Part shown: positions 34,809 to 47,260 of the stretch, one piece after another
How the letters are laid out: each line of letters begins with the position of its first letter
How positions within the stretch are numbered: the first letter of the stretch is position 1
Origin: Druceiella hillmani
Taxonomy: Eukaryota; Arthropoda; Insecta; Lepidoptera; Hepialidae
Length of the DNA stretch: 64,000 nucleotides
Reading direction: 5' to 3'
Assembly (NCBI GenBank): GCA_039881145.1
Contig: JAYKKI010000013.1
Span: 40,939,501 to 41,003,500, forward strand
Translations under genes and position numbers: made by a program
The notes under the pieces: model-generated
Told to the model about the DNA's origin: nothing
What the model saw: only the letters and a program-made list of their open reading frames with translations
The model's database searches: none

Positions 34809-35070
34809 ACCTAAACTAACCTAACTTAACATATTCCTATGCAAATCAACCCAGTACGACCAAATACAACCCATCAAAACTCTATATAACCCAGCGTAGC
34901 CTAAATTAAGCCAGCCGAAACTGACCAATGTAAACCAACTTAACGCAATCCGACATAATAAAACCTAACCCAACCTATACCATCTTAACCTAACCTAAGC
35001 CGACCCAACATAGCTAACCTAAGCCGACCCAACATACCTAACTTAACATTTCCTAACTTAGCGCAACCTA
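34809..35070. repeat. CCTAA/TTAGG-like degenerate block
   Basis: The words aacctaa, cctaactta and taacctaac recur throughout, mixed with aaccca and ccgacccaac. Within it taacctaagccgacccaaca repeats at 34991 and 35015 (24-bp spacing). CCTAA is the complement of the common insect telomere repeat TTAGG, but the irregular spacing means this is an internal degenerate block and no true telomere. Confidence 0.75.
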
Positions 35071-35424
35071 AAATTAATGTAAATTAAATTTTATTTTCTC
35101 GAAATTATGCATTTCTGCGAGAGAAAAGTAGCATTTTTTTTCTTAATGGAATAACGTCGCACCTTCATTGATTGCTTATTTTCTGAATTCATGTAGCATA
35201 TTACTAAACTCAGATCAAAGTGACTCATATATAAGCTTAAACTCTGAAATAAATTGCTTTGAAAATAATCTCAACATTTTCTATTTATCAATAACAAGTA
35301 CTCGGACTTATTCTTGAAGTACTAATAATTTCATTTCAAAATATCTGTAAACATTTGGTCAAATAAAGAACTTTAGATTTTAACCTGTACCTTAAGTGTG
35401 CCTAAAATGGACACTTATGCGGTA

Positions 35425-35625
35425 TGAGCGAAACCCGGCTTCTTTACCAGTTTCTATGGAGAGTTCGACCTGATGAATGGTAAATCCAGCAAGATGCACT
35501 AAGGGAAACATGGCTGAAACTCAATCAACTTATATGAAGCTGATGTTGCAGCTACTGACCGGAGGAAATGAATGGAAGTGGTGGAAAGAGCTCATGAAAT
35601 AGCGGCATCTACAGTAGTATACTCA
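35425..35625 (+). pseudogene. possible C-terminal relic of a non-LTR retrotransposon protein
   Basis: In shifted frames the plus strand gives RPDEW*IQQDALRETWL, then LYEADVAATDRRK, then MEVVERAHEI. The spacing and the 'DRRKW.. VVERA' style resemble the basic C-terminal tails after reverse transcriptase in non-LTR elements. No reverse-transcriptase core is seen upstream, so the call rests on a short weak match. The segment is less AT-rich than its neighbours. Confidence 0.35.
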
Positions 35626-36842
35626 CTTAGGAATCGCCCTCAATTGAGTACCAGTTAACGACAATTCGCTTATTCATTCATTCATTTAGCTTAAGTATTA
35701 TCTCGCTAAAGGTTTTATACAAATCGAATTAGTTTTTAAATGATTCTCAAACAGGCTGATAAACATATCACAAAAAAATAAATAAAATATTCCTGAGAAT
35801 GGGTTTGAAAAAGAAAGCTTTCTTTGGTTCTCTATCTCATTCAATAGTAAATGGTAATCTATTTGTGAATGTATGAAAAATATTATATATTATGTGAGAG
35901 TATTACCTTGTATCACCTTTTTCATAATTACATATATCGTGTCTAATTAATGTGTTTATATAACACAATTTCCTCACAATAAGCTAATTTAATTGCTTCA
36001 ATTTTACAAAAGTTTTAGATGAAATAATGAAAATTGTATTTTAATACAAGAATGTCTTAACATGAACAAGCTCTAACCATTTTGTGTACAAAAATATGTA
36101 TACAATGAGATGAAATAAAACACATTACACCTACTAGAGATACAATTCAAAGGACGAAGTACGAGGCGTATAAAACACGCCATGGACACAGTTAGCGACT
36201 ACACAATATCGTGTGCGTAAGACGTACAACATCACACAATTTATTAAGCTCAGTTGTCGCGCGATGTAAATATAAAGGAATAAGCTACAACAGACTAGGG
36301 TATTAATGTCGGAAAAGGCCGAGAATAAAGGGACGATAAAGGACAAAAGAAAACAATTCCATAAATCAACGATAGAAATATCCAGAAGCATGAAACGTTT
36401 CCCTTGCCTGTGGGTACAATTGATTATAGGCTGAGCTATGAAGTAGAAATAAAGCATTTTTCCGTCTCCGTCAGCGGTATTCGATTGATGTTTGAAATGC
36501 CTAATTACAGCTTTTCTGGAAAATCGAGAGTGATAAATGATTTTAAAGAGAAAGTGGAAAAACCATCCGATGAAATATTGATGAAAACATTCATAACATA
36601 AGTAATAAATTTTAATCAATATTTGCATTTTTATCCAACTACAGGATTATACTAACTTGTTCATAAATTTTTAGAGCTGGAGATTGTGCAATCTCGGGTT
36701 CAATATCTCAATTTACTTTTTCCATCGATTGTTGCAGCACATAAATATCTGACCTCTTTTTGCCCAAGCTGCTTTGAAATTGTTAATCTTGACATATATC
36801 ATATTAACAAAGACCAAATAAAATAAATTTACGTCTATTATA

Positions 36843-36844
<2 letters not shown>
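35626..36844. other. gene-free stretch with a 164-codon minus-strand frame
   Basis: The longest open frame in the window lies here (minus strand, 36134-36628). Its translation is Phe/Ile/Tyr/Leu/Cys-rich with no recognisable domain, and the opposite strand is partly open too (36404-36601). The DNA here is less AT-rich (cgaagtacgaggcgtataaa, ctccgtcagcggtattcga). I do not call a gene, though a decayed exon cannot be excluded. Confidence 0.4.

Positions 36845-36882
<38 letters not shown>
36845..36882. repeat. (AT)n microsatellite
   Basis: About 18 AT units. It is followed by two copies of ctgagcatag(c/t). Confidence 0.96.
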
Positions 36883-37097
36883 CTGAGCATAGCCGGTACT
36901 GAGCATAGTTGATATTTAATCGACCGTTTTATAAATGTAAATGTTTATATTATTTATACATTTATATCACCATGGTTGGTGAAATAAACTTTGGATTGGA
37001 AATATAGTTAAACGACGAATTATTTGTTGGACAAATGCATTGTGAATATTTTCTTTTGAACGTTTATGCATATACGGTAAATTTATGAAAGAAAATA

Positions 37098-37356
37098 CGA
37101 TATTTACAATAAACATTGCTTTTGTAATTTTTCAAAATTACAAAAGCAATAAAGATATCGAGTGTTACCGAGTTTTTTCCAACGATTGTGTTTATCAGGC
37201 CGACAGAGTTAAAAAAGATTCTGTTACTTAAAGATTTAAGATAATGAAACTGTGGTCCGGATTCGATTTTCTAATTTCCTAAATTTATATATTTATATTA
37301 GTCTATCAAGATACTTTTGAATAAACACTTAATGTAAGTGTTTATTGTAAATATCG
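37098..37356. mobile_element. foldback with nested hairpins
   Basis: The outer pair is CGATATTTACAATAAACA (37098-37115) and its exact complement (37339-37356), 259 bp end to end. Just inside the left end is a second hairpin, ATTGCTTTTGTAATTTT / AAAATTACAAAAGCAAT. At the right end AATAAACACTTA / TAAGTGTTTATT forms a third. No frame or target duplication is evident. Confidence 0.7.
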
Positions 37357-37360
37357 TAAG

Positions 37361-37410
37361 ACCTGGGGCACCTGGGGCAAATGCTGGGGCAAACACCTGG
37401 CGGCAAATGC
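37361..37410 (+). repeat. G-rich short repeat, possible G-quadruplex
   Basis: acctggggc occurs twice in a row, then gctggggc and acctggcggc. This gives three GGGG runs and a GG-C-GG within about 40 bases, unusual in this AT-rich DNA. It abuts the foldback on its left. Confidence 0.7.
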
Positions 37411-37732
37411 TAAAATACTAAATACCTTGTAGCTTTATAATAAATCGGGTCAGGATATTCAAATAAAGACTTCATCATGTAAACGAAATACCTTAGGAAC
37501 TCTTATCACCTATCATTATAATTATTTTAAGATTTTATAGCTATTGGATTAATGTTAAATTCTGCACGAAACCTCCACTAAAGTCTGTCCACTTGTCCAC
37601 AGTCTATGCGACAAACATAATCTATGCACCACATTGTGTCGATACAAACGATAAATATGGCCAGAATGCACTATCTTTGAATATATATTTCACATCCAAC
37701 TGCGCACAGAACAACTGTCCGTTTTAGGTTAT

Positions 37733-38330
37733 TTTCAGAGTTCCATACCTTAAAAGGAAAAACAAAACCGCTATAAAATCACTCATGTGTCCGTCTATTG
37801 CAGCCGTTTTCTCAGAAACTGCTTGATATAGAAACTTTAAATTTGGATAGTAATAAATCATATCAGTCCACAAATATCTCAATAGCTGACACTCAAAAAT
37901 ATTTACATGAAAATTTTAGGAAAAATATTTAATTCCACATATACTATGGAAAATCTTTAAAAATGCTAGTTATAAAAGTCCTATAAATATTTTTTCATGA
38001 TTTTGGATAGAAAAATAAAAAATAATAACCCCCACCGCCTTATTTCTAATATTACGCTCTCCTTATTTTCGATAATACTAAACCTAAAATTATGAAAAAA
38101 AAGAGTTTTGTGGTTTTCAGTATCCTACGCAAAGTTTATAGGAAAACGATACTGATGATTATATCATAATATAAAATAAATGTCCCCTATATAATTATAT
38201 TGGATATTATTAAATATTTATGGCGCTAGGAAAGCCATATTAGTGATGACGTATGATAGATCAAGTAATTTCACGTTAACAAGGTACAGAATCTTCAATG
38301 CGTGAATCAGCCTTGCACTTGGCCGGTTTT
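37733..38330 (-). mobile_element. complete copy of the 'ccggccaag' arthropod repeat
   Basis: On the minus strand it starts ACCGGCCAAGTGCAAGGCTG (end at 38330) and passes a gattctgtacc head. Through its 3' part it carries atttaaagtttctatatcaa, cagtttctgagaaaacggct, agacggacacatgag and finally cttttaaggtatggaactct. Head, order and tail match a repeat widely seen in insect introns. It is about 600 bp with no protein frame, and the mode of movement is not clear from this copy. Confidence 0.7.
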
Positions 38331-38822
38331 TGTGACTTATTGCACTTTTTATTAACGATTTAATTATACTATTTTATGAACGTACTGAATTATTTCGCTG
38401 TAAGTTGTGTATGTTAGACGTGATGCGAAGCTCATGTCTGCACCTTTACAGTTTAGTTTTGGATATGTCTATTTTGTCGAATGTGTAGAACAAAAAACTT
38501 ACTAATCTGGTAAGTAATTTTGAATGGGGCTTTATGTCACCAGATAATTAAAGTTGAAATTATAAAACTATTTAACTTTGTCGAGTTAACATTAAATTTT
38601 AAAATCAGCTTATCAGCTTTTTACATTGATTTATAAATTGGCGGATTACCTGACTAGCCTCTTCCTCAATTTCAGGTGTCCACTTATTTAGTGGTTTAAT
38701 TTACCTAAAAGTGGATAATTATATTTCGATTATGTTATATTCGTTGAACCAATTTTTCACATGAATAAATATGTTATATGGAAATTCGTAACAAATTATA
38801 AATAAAAAAAACAGACTAAAAT
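38331..38822. other. AT-rich gene-free stretch
   Basis: I see no gene or repeat here. Confidence 0.65.
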
Positions 38823-39016
38823 ATTGAATATATTTGGCGTTAATTTTGTAGAAACTACGTGATGTAGTATTATTTCTACTTTCTTTAAGTTCTTTACCAC
38901 GATCTAATTTTCGTTGTATTACAACATCTTCAGGGGGGCTATTAGCAAAGATCTTTAGCTATTAGCAATAATCTTTGATAGAAATAATACTACATCACGT
39001 AATTTCATTTCATTGA
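38823..39016. mobile_element. foldback element copy E, degenerate
   Basis: It starts ttgaatatatttggcgttaa, but 31 bp is deleted between gtagaa and actacgtg. The left ribozyme-like block is mutated: on the minus strand, CTGAAGA and GAAA are intact and stem II is perfect, but stem III reads AATTAGAT and stem I CCCC/GTGG no longer pairs. The right arm starts again at gatagaaataatactacatcacg, so its motif is missing. Confidence 0.8.
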
Positions 39017-41024
39017 GACCAAAATATTTTCAGATTATATATTTTGAATGTTTTTTTAAAAATATAACTCAATAAAAAATATATATCAACAGGTTGAGTC
39101 TAAAGACTGGGGTGAACTGCAAGCCTAATGGACTGGTTATGTAGAGTTTAGAGGATCAATGAATTCTTGTAACTAGATTACCGCGACTAGAGGTGACTTA
39201 ATTTAATTTTCGGTACCAAAGTTACTCAAATGATGATAATTATAACCGTACACGATATATTATAAAGTTTTGCTTTGAAGATGTTTAGTTGTATGAACTC
39301 AATCGGCGCGCGCATTCTCATGATAAATACAGTCTGCTTTATTTCCAGGTTGTCAGTTAACTTTTCATATGTACGGTTCTTTAATTTTCCTTTCAATTTA
39401 TTTTTACTTATCCTTCAATATCTAATGCTCTGCAGTATTGGTGAAAATTTATAAATGATGAAATAAAAATTGTATTACTTACGATAAGTTCTATGATTTA
39501 TAAAGTTGAATTGGCTTCATTAAACTACGAAAAGAACCCGTTTCCTAGACATGCTCGCCAAATAAAATAAACTTGCCTGTAAAGAGAGTGAAAAATTAAT
39601 TTTGCACAATAAATTGTCAGCAAATCTCTATTGTATGAAAGTCTTACAGGGCTACAATCTCATAGCAAACTGAGCTTAGTACAATACAGAGTAAACGCTG
39701 CTATAAATCACTGTGAAGTAAGTGCTCTGTGCTGGAGCGCAAGTAAACATAACTTAAACGAAACAATGGTTTAAATATTAGGGCACTTTTAGTATTATTA
39801 AGTTAAAAGAGAAAGTTTTTTAACAAATGATTAAACTGTGTGTAAAAATTAAGTAACAGTAAATATTTTTGCTCAGAACATTTTTAGTATAACTTATCAT
39901 AAGCTCAGGTATTGAAAATTATTATTTTCGTTTTCTTTTTTCGTTTCAAGTACAATATGACAGTACTTAAAATGAATTAAATTTTACACCAAATCCAAAT
40001 AAAATTTTTTTGCCAATTTGTGTAAAATATTACATAATATTTTTCACTCTTTTGTAAGCCAAATTGCGTAATATTTTATTTTCGTGCATTCTTTCTGTGT
40101 CTCCATTAGGTCTTCCACGTAAATTGAGTTTTCATGTCTGAAGCAACCTCAGGAGATTGCGGAAGCCTTCATCATATCTGCGGCTACACGATGATTACTC
40201 AATTGTGTTGCCCTTTTCTCAATGATTTTAAATTTCAATGGCGGAACAAGACCGTGTCAGCTTCTAGTGTTTCTTTCTCTGAGTTGGAAAATCACAATTT
40301 ATAAACGGCTTTTATTTAAATAATTATTTGAAAATGTGCTGTTGATGAAAAAATATTTACGAAGTAGAGACGTACTAGCTTGATATAATTAAATAGCTAT
40401 ATCGATGAGGACCGGAAAATTTCAGTCTTTCTTCAACCTTCATTTCCTGTTTATTTTCATTTGCTTCATTTGCTGTTTTATTTCATCGCCGTTCATTGCT
40501 TGAATTTAGTAAATACGTGTTGAAAAATAGCTTCGATTCTTTTTCACTGCAGAGTACCAAATATCAAACATTTCTAAACGCCCCCGTAAATATCTATTCC
40601 TTAAAAAAATTTGAGAAACATATTCAAAATCGTAAAAAAGATACCAATGGTTAAATTCAGAAAGTAATTAGTTAGAGCTTTTAAATACATTACGGCGATA
40701 TACTTCGATATGCGCTCACTTCAATATATTTTACAGACTTTATTAACTAATACGAAACTATCAAAACAGTTTGTAGTAAACAGTATATATCATTATCACT
40801 AATTTTCTTTCTTTAATTATTCGCATAATTATAACAAATAAAATTTAAATGCACGAGAATAAAATTCAAATGGATTAAGTTGGAAACGCATCCTTTCTGA
40901 GATACATTAACTTATTACTCATTATAATTGGAGACTCGGTAATTGTTAAAAGCAAATTTGAAATCTCTTTGAAGAGATTAGGCAATTAACGTTTCCTGAA
41001 CTTGACTTTTCTGGTCTAAAGCTA
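39017..41024. other. AT-rich gene-free stretch
   Basis: No gene or repeat is recognised. Confidence 0.6.
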
Positions 41025-41673
41025 AGTGTATATTATACACATTATATTTACATAAATATAAGATATACATAATTATATATCGCTACGTGTGTTTTAAATC
41101 GCGCAATGAAATTTTCCACGCGGACACATCCGCAATAAGATCTTGACCAGAAGTGAAGTGTGGAGTATGCAGGAGGAGTAGGTGCTTAAGTTAACAACCT
41201 GAATACAGGCAGATGCATGAGGGCAGATATCGTTTCTAATCGCCTTCTGCAATTACAATTTTTCGTTATTTTCTTTATTTTGGCTTGTTATGGACTTTAT
41301 GTTTTATACGTATAAGAAAACTATAGAAACAGCCTGCCTGTACACTGAAAATATTTCTAAAAATAAAAAACCAGGACAACAGTTTTTTTTCCTGTTTATT
41401 TGTTCACTCATCACCCAAGAAGATCTAAAAGAATTTATATAAAGTTTTTACTAGTGAATTCCGCTGGATCTGTGGAATATATAGGCTAGATTCCATCAAA
41501 AACTGTCAACTAAAAAGTAGATAGAGTAACATGATATTTGATCACAAAGCACATTTACCTATAAAAATTTACTTTGTAATAGTATAAGAAACGACGTCAC
41601 GTGTTTTAATGTTATAGTTAATTTAATAATATTTCCACAGTTCTACGTAAACGAAGTCGCGGGTATAGTTAGA
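41025..41673 (+). mobile_element. ~650-bp dispersed repeat ending '...acgaagtcgcgggta', copy 1
   Basis: Landmarks run in order: cgctacgtgtg, aaatcgcgcaatgaaattttcc, gtaggtgctt, acctgaatacaggcagatgc, agggcagatatcg. Next come cctgtttatttgttcactc, gctggatctgtgg, agttaatttaataatatttcc and the end gtaaacgaagtcgcgggtatagttag. The same order and near-identical length occur at 49.01-49.66 kb. The tail resembles the arthropod repeat ending 'cgaagtcgcgggcaacagctag'. It has no reading frame. Confidence 0.7.
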
Positions 41674-44600
41674 GTAAAATATGTATTTTGTTGCATGTAA
41701 AATAAACATTAAAAAATAAGGTAATGAGTTACAGTGTTGAAAAATTAAGAGCAGGATTGTATCAATTACATATCGTACCGTAGCAATACGTTTATTTATT
41801 TTCCACTTTATTTCACATCGTTTATTTGACTGTGAACAATATGTTTTTGAACAACTCTACAGACAACGAATTATGTTCACATAAAATGTCATACTAGTTC
41901 ACGAATTGCTGCACGGATAAAATGGAGATGTCATTAGCAAAGACGCCAACAGGGTTCTATTTATCTCCAATCGAGGATGACACTTTATGTGATAAAGGAG
42001 TAAATGAAAAGGAAGTTTTCTCCAAACTAAACAAGTGGATTAGAATAGGGAAGAAATATTTTCTGCATAAAATTTTATGTTGAACATTTCGTTGATGATT
42101 TTTGAAATCAACACTTATTTTACAGCTTTACTTCATTATTTTTTCCAATATATTAGCCCTTATCAGACAGATGCAGAAGAAAATTTGATATGAAAATTAC
42201 GTTACTAATTTTTAAACACGAAAGCCAAGAAAAGTTTTAGTTTACTATGCTTGTCTGATGTTGTAAACTATAATATGAAAAAAATTGGGCTTTATATCAT
42301 TAAATGATTAGCAATACAATATTTCAACCAAAAAACTTAGCTCGACGTAGTATCTCTTCGACATTTATCTTAAATTTATAAAATAATTAAGTCTTCCATA
42401 GATTCAATAATATTTGATCGTAATTTGTCGTCGGTTTTATGTTAAAAGCATAGAAAATGGTCAAAAATTAATAGACCAGATCCAAATAAAATATGTTAAT
42501 ATATGAACACATATGTTTTTGTATTTAACTTATTGCAAAGCCTCATTACAAACTGTAATGTAAATATTAGGAAAATTAATTATTTACCACTACAAAAAAA
42601 AACTTGCAAAAAAAAGAGTTTCAAAATGCGATATTACAAAACAAAGAGTATTACGATTCGCAACTACCTCACCCCTTTAATCATCTGACTATAGTTTAAA
42701 ATTTTGAATATGTCTCTGTATCTGAGATTTGGAAGGCAATTTCTTCGGACTTGGTTGAATAGTGTATTTCGAAATATGCATATTTACACCCTAAATATAC
42801 ACCGATAGTCCACAAAATCTGATCTTAAGCTAAAATTACAAAATGTTTCATCTTCCAATTTCATTTTAAAGTTAGACTTCCGATAAATAAATAAAAAAAT
42901 AAAAGCTGATGAACACTGATGATCGAACAACTAGGAGACTGTTAATTAAACCAGCTCTAAGCAAGTAATTTTTATTTTCTAAATTTAGTTTTGAGCACTT
43001 TATTAATTTTGTTTGTTGATTTACTTCTGTACATCGCAAACAAAGCTCGCTATGTAAACACTTTTCCATATTAAAAATAATGAAAATTTATTGCTTTCTA
43101 AGAGATTGTTAATTAAGTTTCGGAAGCTTTTCTTCGATATTAATTTGGGTTATTCAATTGTGTGCATAGATTTACTCAAACATAAAGAATGTTATTGAAA
43201 TTAATAAAATAATTCCCTGCGTAAAAAGTTAAACAACAACTTATTAAATTTCAAACCGGAAAGAAGATGATGTTCAAGGTGAACGAGATTCAAGACATTG
43301 TTCTAGCGCAGTTATGCTTTTATTATTTTTTAGTTCATAAAGAATATACGCTACGTTAAGTTACAATAACTAGGCGGGATAATATATTATTAATATCGTA
43401 ATTTAACTGGCAACATGCATACTTTAAATCATGGTTTCGATTACTTTTTTCAATTACGTAAAATATTCGGACATGAAAATTGTTGATTGATAGAGAGAAC
43501 AATCTTATTATTTCCTTTGAGGGTCCGTACTAGGTATAAAATGAAATTAATGTATTTGTTTTGAATATCACTCATATGCAATTCGTAATTCAATAAATAC
43601 CTAAATTTATACAGGGACAAACATATAATCGTGAATATCTCAAAACTATGATATCTAGAGTCATCTTTTTAATTTTCCTAAAACGTTTGTATCCTAAATT
43701 CCTTCACAATCGAACATTTTTCATATCATGTAATTAATCTTGTATGTATGTCAAATTAAAAAGCCCGTGTAGAAATTAAATATAGGATGTAATGTTGGTA
43801 CTACATATAATTTACGATGGAGTAATGTAACTCTATATTTACATACTTTTCTGTGCAGAATACACCCATAAATATATAACAAACATAAAAATCACACCAT
43901 AGTGCGCATAACTTAAAAAATAATTTAATTAAATCTATTATTTTTATATTTCATAAAACGAAATTAATATTTATTTTTATAGACACAAATAACTTACATC
44001 TAATCACATTATTTATCAATTTATAAATTCGTATACAATAAATAAATGTATAATATTTATAAACGATTGTAAAATCACTAACGTTGATCCCCATAGAAGT
44101 ACTTGACGCATTAGAAATCGATTGAAAGAACCAACGAGTTGCATGAGGCATAATTTAGCATAATTTTTGTTTCAATGTCTGTATTAACGCGCTTTGATTA
44201 ACGATGTTTATTCCAAATCATTTTGACAATTATCTTGTATCAATAGAAATTTTAGTGTATAAAAAGTACCTCTAGAACTATATTACATAAATTCTGAAAT
44301 AGTTTTACAATCTTTATAAATTTCTCCTTGAATCTATAGTCCGCACGATAAAAAAAATCGAACACATTACATAAAGACAACTTCCAACAAAAAAATTGGT
44401 TGAAAATTGGCTTTGATCATGTTAAAACTTAATTTTTATTGCAATTAATGCAATATTATTTTTTTGTAATAAATTTGGTGACGTCATTATGACAAAAATT
44501 AATTGCTAATTAAATAATTTCGAAAACGAAAATATTCTATAAAAAAAGTAGAAAGTTGATTTTTATTTTTTTTAACAGGTTTACTGACAAGTAATGAGCG

Positions 44601-47000
44601 TTTTTAACAAAAATATACTGAATTTTTGAAAAACTTTGGGAACATTCCACGACCAAGTATATATAAAGAGCGCGTCGCTTTCTTCACCTCGTTTCTGGTT
44701 TTAAAACTGACAAGTCAGTTTCGGAAAAAATGGACCACTTTAAAACCCAGTGTCAGTTCTTGCTTTACAGATTTTAATATGGTCATTCTGCAGCAAAAAC
44801 CGCACGCATCGTACGCCAGAGAGTAACTATCGTTTCTGTCTGTGCTGTTACTATAAGACTATGGTCCCAGCCATTCCGGTGTGACAACTATTGTTAAGAT
44901 ATGGGTATAGTTGATCGGTTGATTTCCATCGACAAATTAAACTCACTAATTACAGACGATCTCAGATTTTCAACGCAGGCTTTGGTTACTTAATTTGAAT
45001 GCAATCACGACACAGTATAGAAACAATTACACGAGTTAGACAATATCTAAAAATATAAGTTGAGTCAGCATCAACACCAAGTCGTGGTAACATATGTACA
45101 CAACTTTTACCTTTTCAACACACATTTAGCTGATTTAACCATCTTATCACTGGAGACGAGCAATGTGTTTTATATTTGAATTGGATCCGTAACTGCTAGT
45201 GATTGGAGGTCAAAATAATTGCATGTTTTGTGGGATATTCATGGACTCGTATATTGAGGAATACAACCAAAAGAAGACAATGTGGTGCCGCATTTTCTAT
45301 GCTTATTTCAATCTTAAGCTCTTTTCGTTCAAGTAATTAAACTCATATCCCATTACGTGAAAATCTTTGATTATAACGTTACAAAAATAAATAAAATAGG
45401 AAATAAATTTTAGGCTTCCTCTAAATAAATACGACTTTTGGGATCGAAAACAAATATGAGTGAACAAGTCAACAAGGAATTTCCTTTTTAAAGTACGCAG
45501 GGAAAACACGAAGTAATCCGACAAAGGTTGCCTAAATCCTTTGATATGGTGAGCCACCTTCCTTTATATTAAAGCGACCGTATTGTTATGATATTTCTGT
45601 AAATACACAAAATTAAATGAATGTCAATAACATCGTTTCGTTTGATTTTTTAATAGGTGTTACGTTTTTACTCAAGGCGAAACATCACATGACATATGAC
45701 GCTTCTAAAAAAATAATTCCTAAATATGATAAGTCATATTTAAATAAATATAATTAAGCAGGAAGCGGTCCACTAATCGGTATTGCTATCGAATTCATAA
45801 AATTTACAAACAACTTATTTCAGACCGAATACAAATTAGAAGTGGCAATGTTAGTTTTTTGCACTTATCTCGCGATCTTAATAATTGACTGTGGTTTAAT
45901 ATTATTGAATTGTTTAGATTATATTGTTTTTCACGGACTATTGAAATTCATAAATTTTTCTTCTTTTTAAATAATAATATCTAGTGAGTATGTAGTTTTA
46001 TTCTTTTCCTTTGTAATTTTTGCACTTTGAAATAGTTTGATGAATTTCTACAAAATATTTCGTGTGATTATTTTTTTGTTTGCTCTATTAACAAAAATAA
46101 CCTTCAATCGTGGGCTAATTATTGTTACTTTCTAATATTGTTAGTGTGAAATAAATGAAATCAGTATCTTCACAAAAGACCAAATTTCTTAGCCACCGCA
46201 AACCATCAATGTATTTCGAGTTCTCTCATCTGACTCAAAACTACTGTGTTTATATTTGTTAATAAAAGTTCTGAAACACTGTATTACATTCAGGATAAAA
46301 ACGATTATATGAACATATCCAACAATTTATCCTATATTGATATTAACTTTAAAATTAGAAACTTTCTTTTTCTTTTTTACCAAAATCATAACCTTATATT
46401 TAGACATTGTAAAAAATTTAGAAAAATTCTAAATTAACAGGAAATTTTAAGTCTAAATTTAATTTTTCTCTTCGTTAATGAAGTACTGTGATTTTTCTTT
46501 TAATTTTTCCTGTAGAGTCAAAACTTTTCTGTGCTCATAACTTTTGTATGTACTCGTGGGGGGCTTGCAATATCTAATATAATTCAGGTCGTGGCCGTCG
46601 AATATTGTTTTTTATTCATATATAAAAATTTGTATGAGTCTGCAAACTTTTTATCTCCAATTAATTGTGCCAATGTACCTGATATCAAAACTCCTCAAGT
46701 GAAACTCGCTAAACCAATCTTACGAACCAAATTTTTTAAAAAATAAAACTAAATAAAATTTTAGAAAATCATAATTATTATTTTTGAATAGAAATTATAT
46801 CAAACTTCAGCTTAAAATACATCGAATAAAGGCTGAGAGCGCAGCATAATTTAAAATTCCAATTCTAATACAAATCAAAATGAAACAAAAGATTCGCTAC
46901 ATTTCCGGTCTAGTAAAATTTGATCGTATTTTTGATTGCAGGACGCAATTTAACTGGTTAAAGATCTGCACATTTTCTGCATTGTCTTTAATAAAATGAA
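41674..47000. other. AT-rich gene-free stretch
   Basis: No gene is recognised. At 44630-44870 a more balanced patch includes tatataaa (44658), tcagtttcgg (44714) and a 66-codon frame. Spacing between the TATA-like word and an initiator-like word is not canonical, so no promoter is called. Confidence 0.55.
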
Positions 47001-47034
47001 GCATTCTCGTAACTCAGATTAGCTTGTGTCTAGA

Positions 47035-47260
47035 TTCTTTGTCTTAGATGCCGTGGACTTGGATTTTGCTCCGGAAATCTCCTAACTTTCTTATCTGCAA
47101 ATATGACAAGACGTTCTACGAATGGTTCTTCATTGTTCATAATGCAGAACTATGGTATAAATGGGGCCCTAATACCTGGAATACGTTATCAATTCATGCT
47201 CAATCAAAGGTCTCCTGAAAAAACTGCTTTTATAACTCCTCGTTCCCCCCCTGGTTTTTT
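47035..47260 (+). pseudogene. possible retrotransposon C-terminal relic
   Basis: Translation of 47139-47260 in one frame gives HNAELWYKWGPNTWNTLSIH, then AQSKVS, a stop and KNCFYN. The 'GP..WN.LS' pattern resembles the 'FGPKLWNSLP' tail common after reverse transcriptase in CR1/jockey-type elements. The resemblance is short and no upstream domain is visible, so this is a weak call. Confidence 0.25.

Noticed and set aside
34809..35070. Telomere or chromosome end
   Set aside because: The TTAGG-type words are irregular and are flanked by ordinary sequence on both sides, so this is internal.
44650..44826. TATA-box promoter with short gene
   Set aside because: tatataaa at 44658 has no initiator at the usual 25-30 bp distance, and the 66-codon frame has no recognisable domain.
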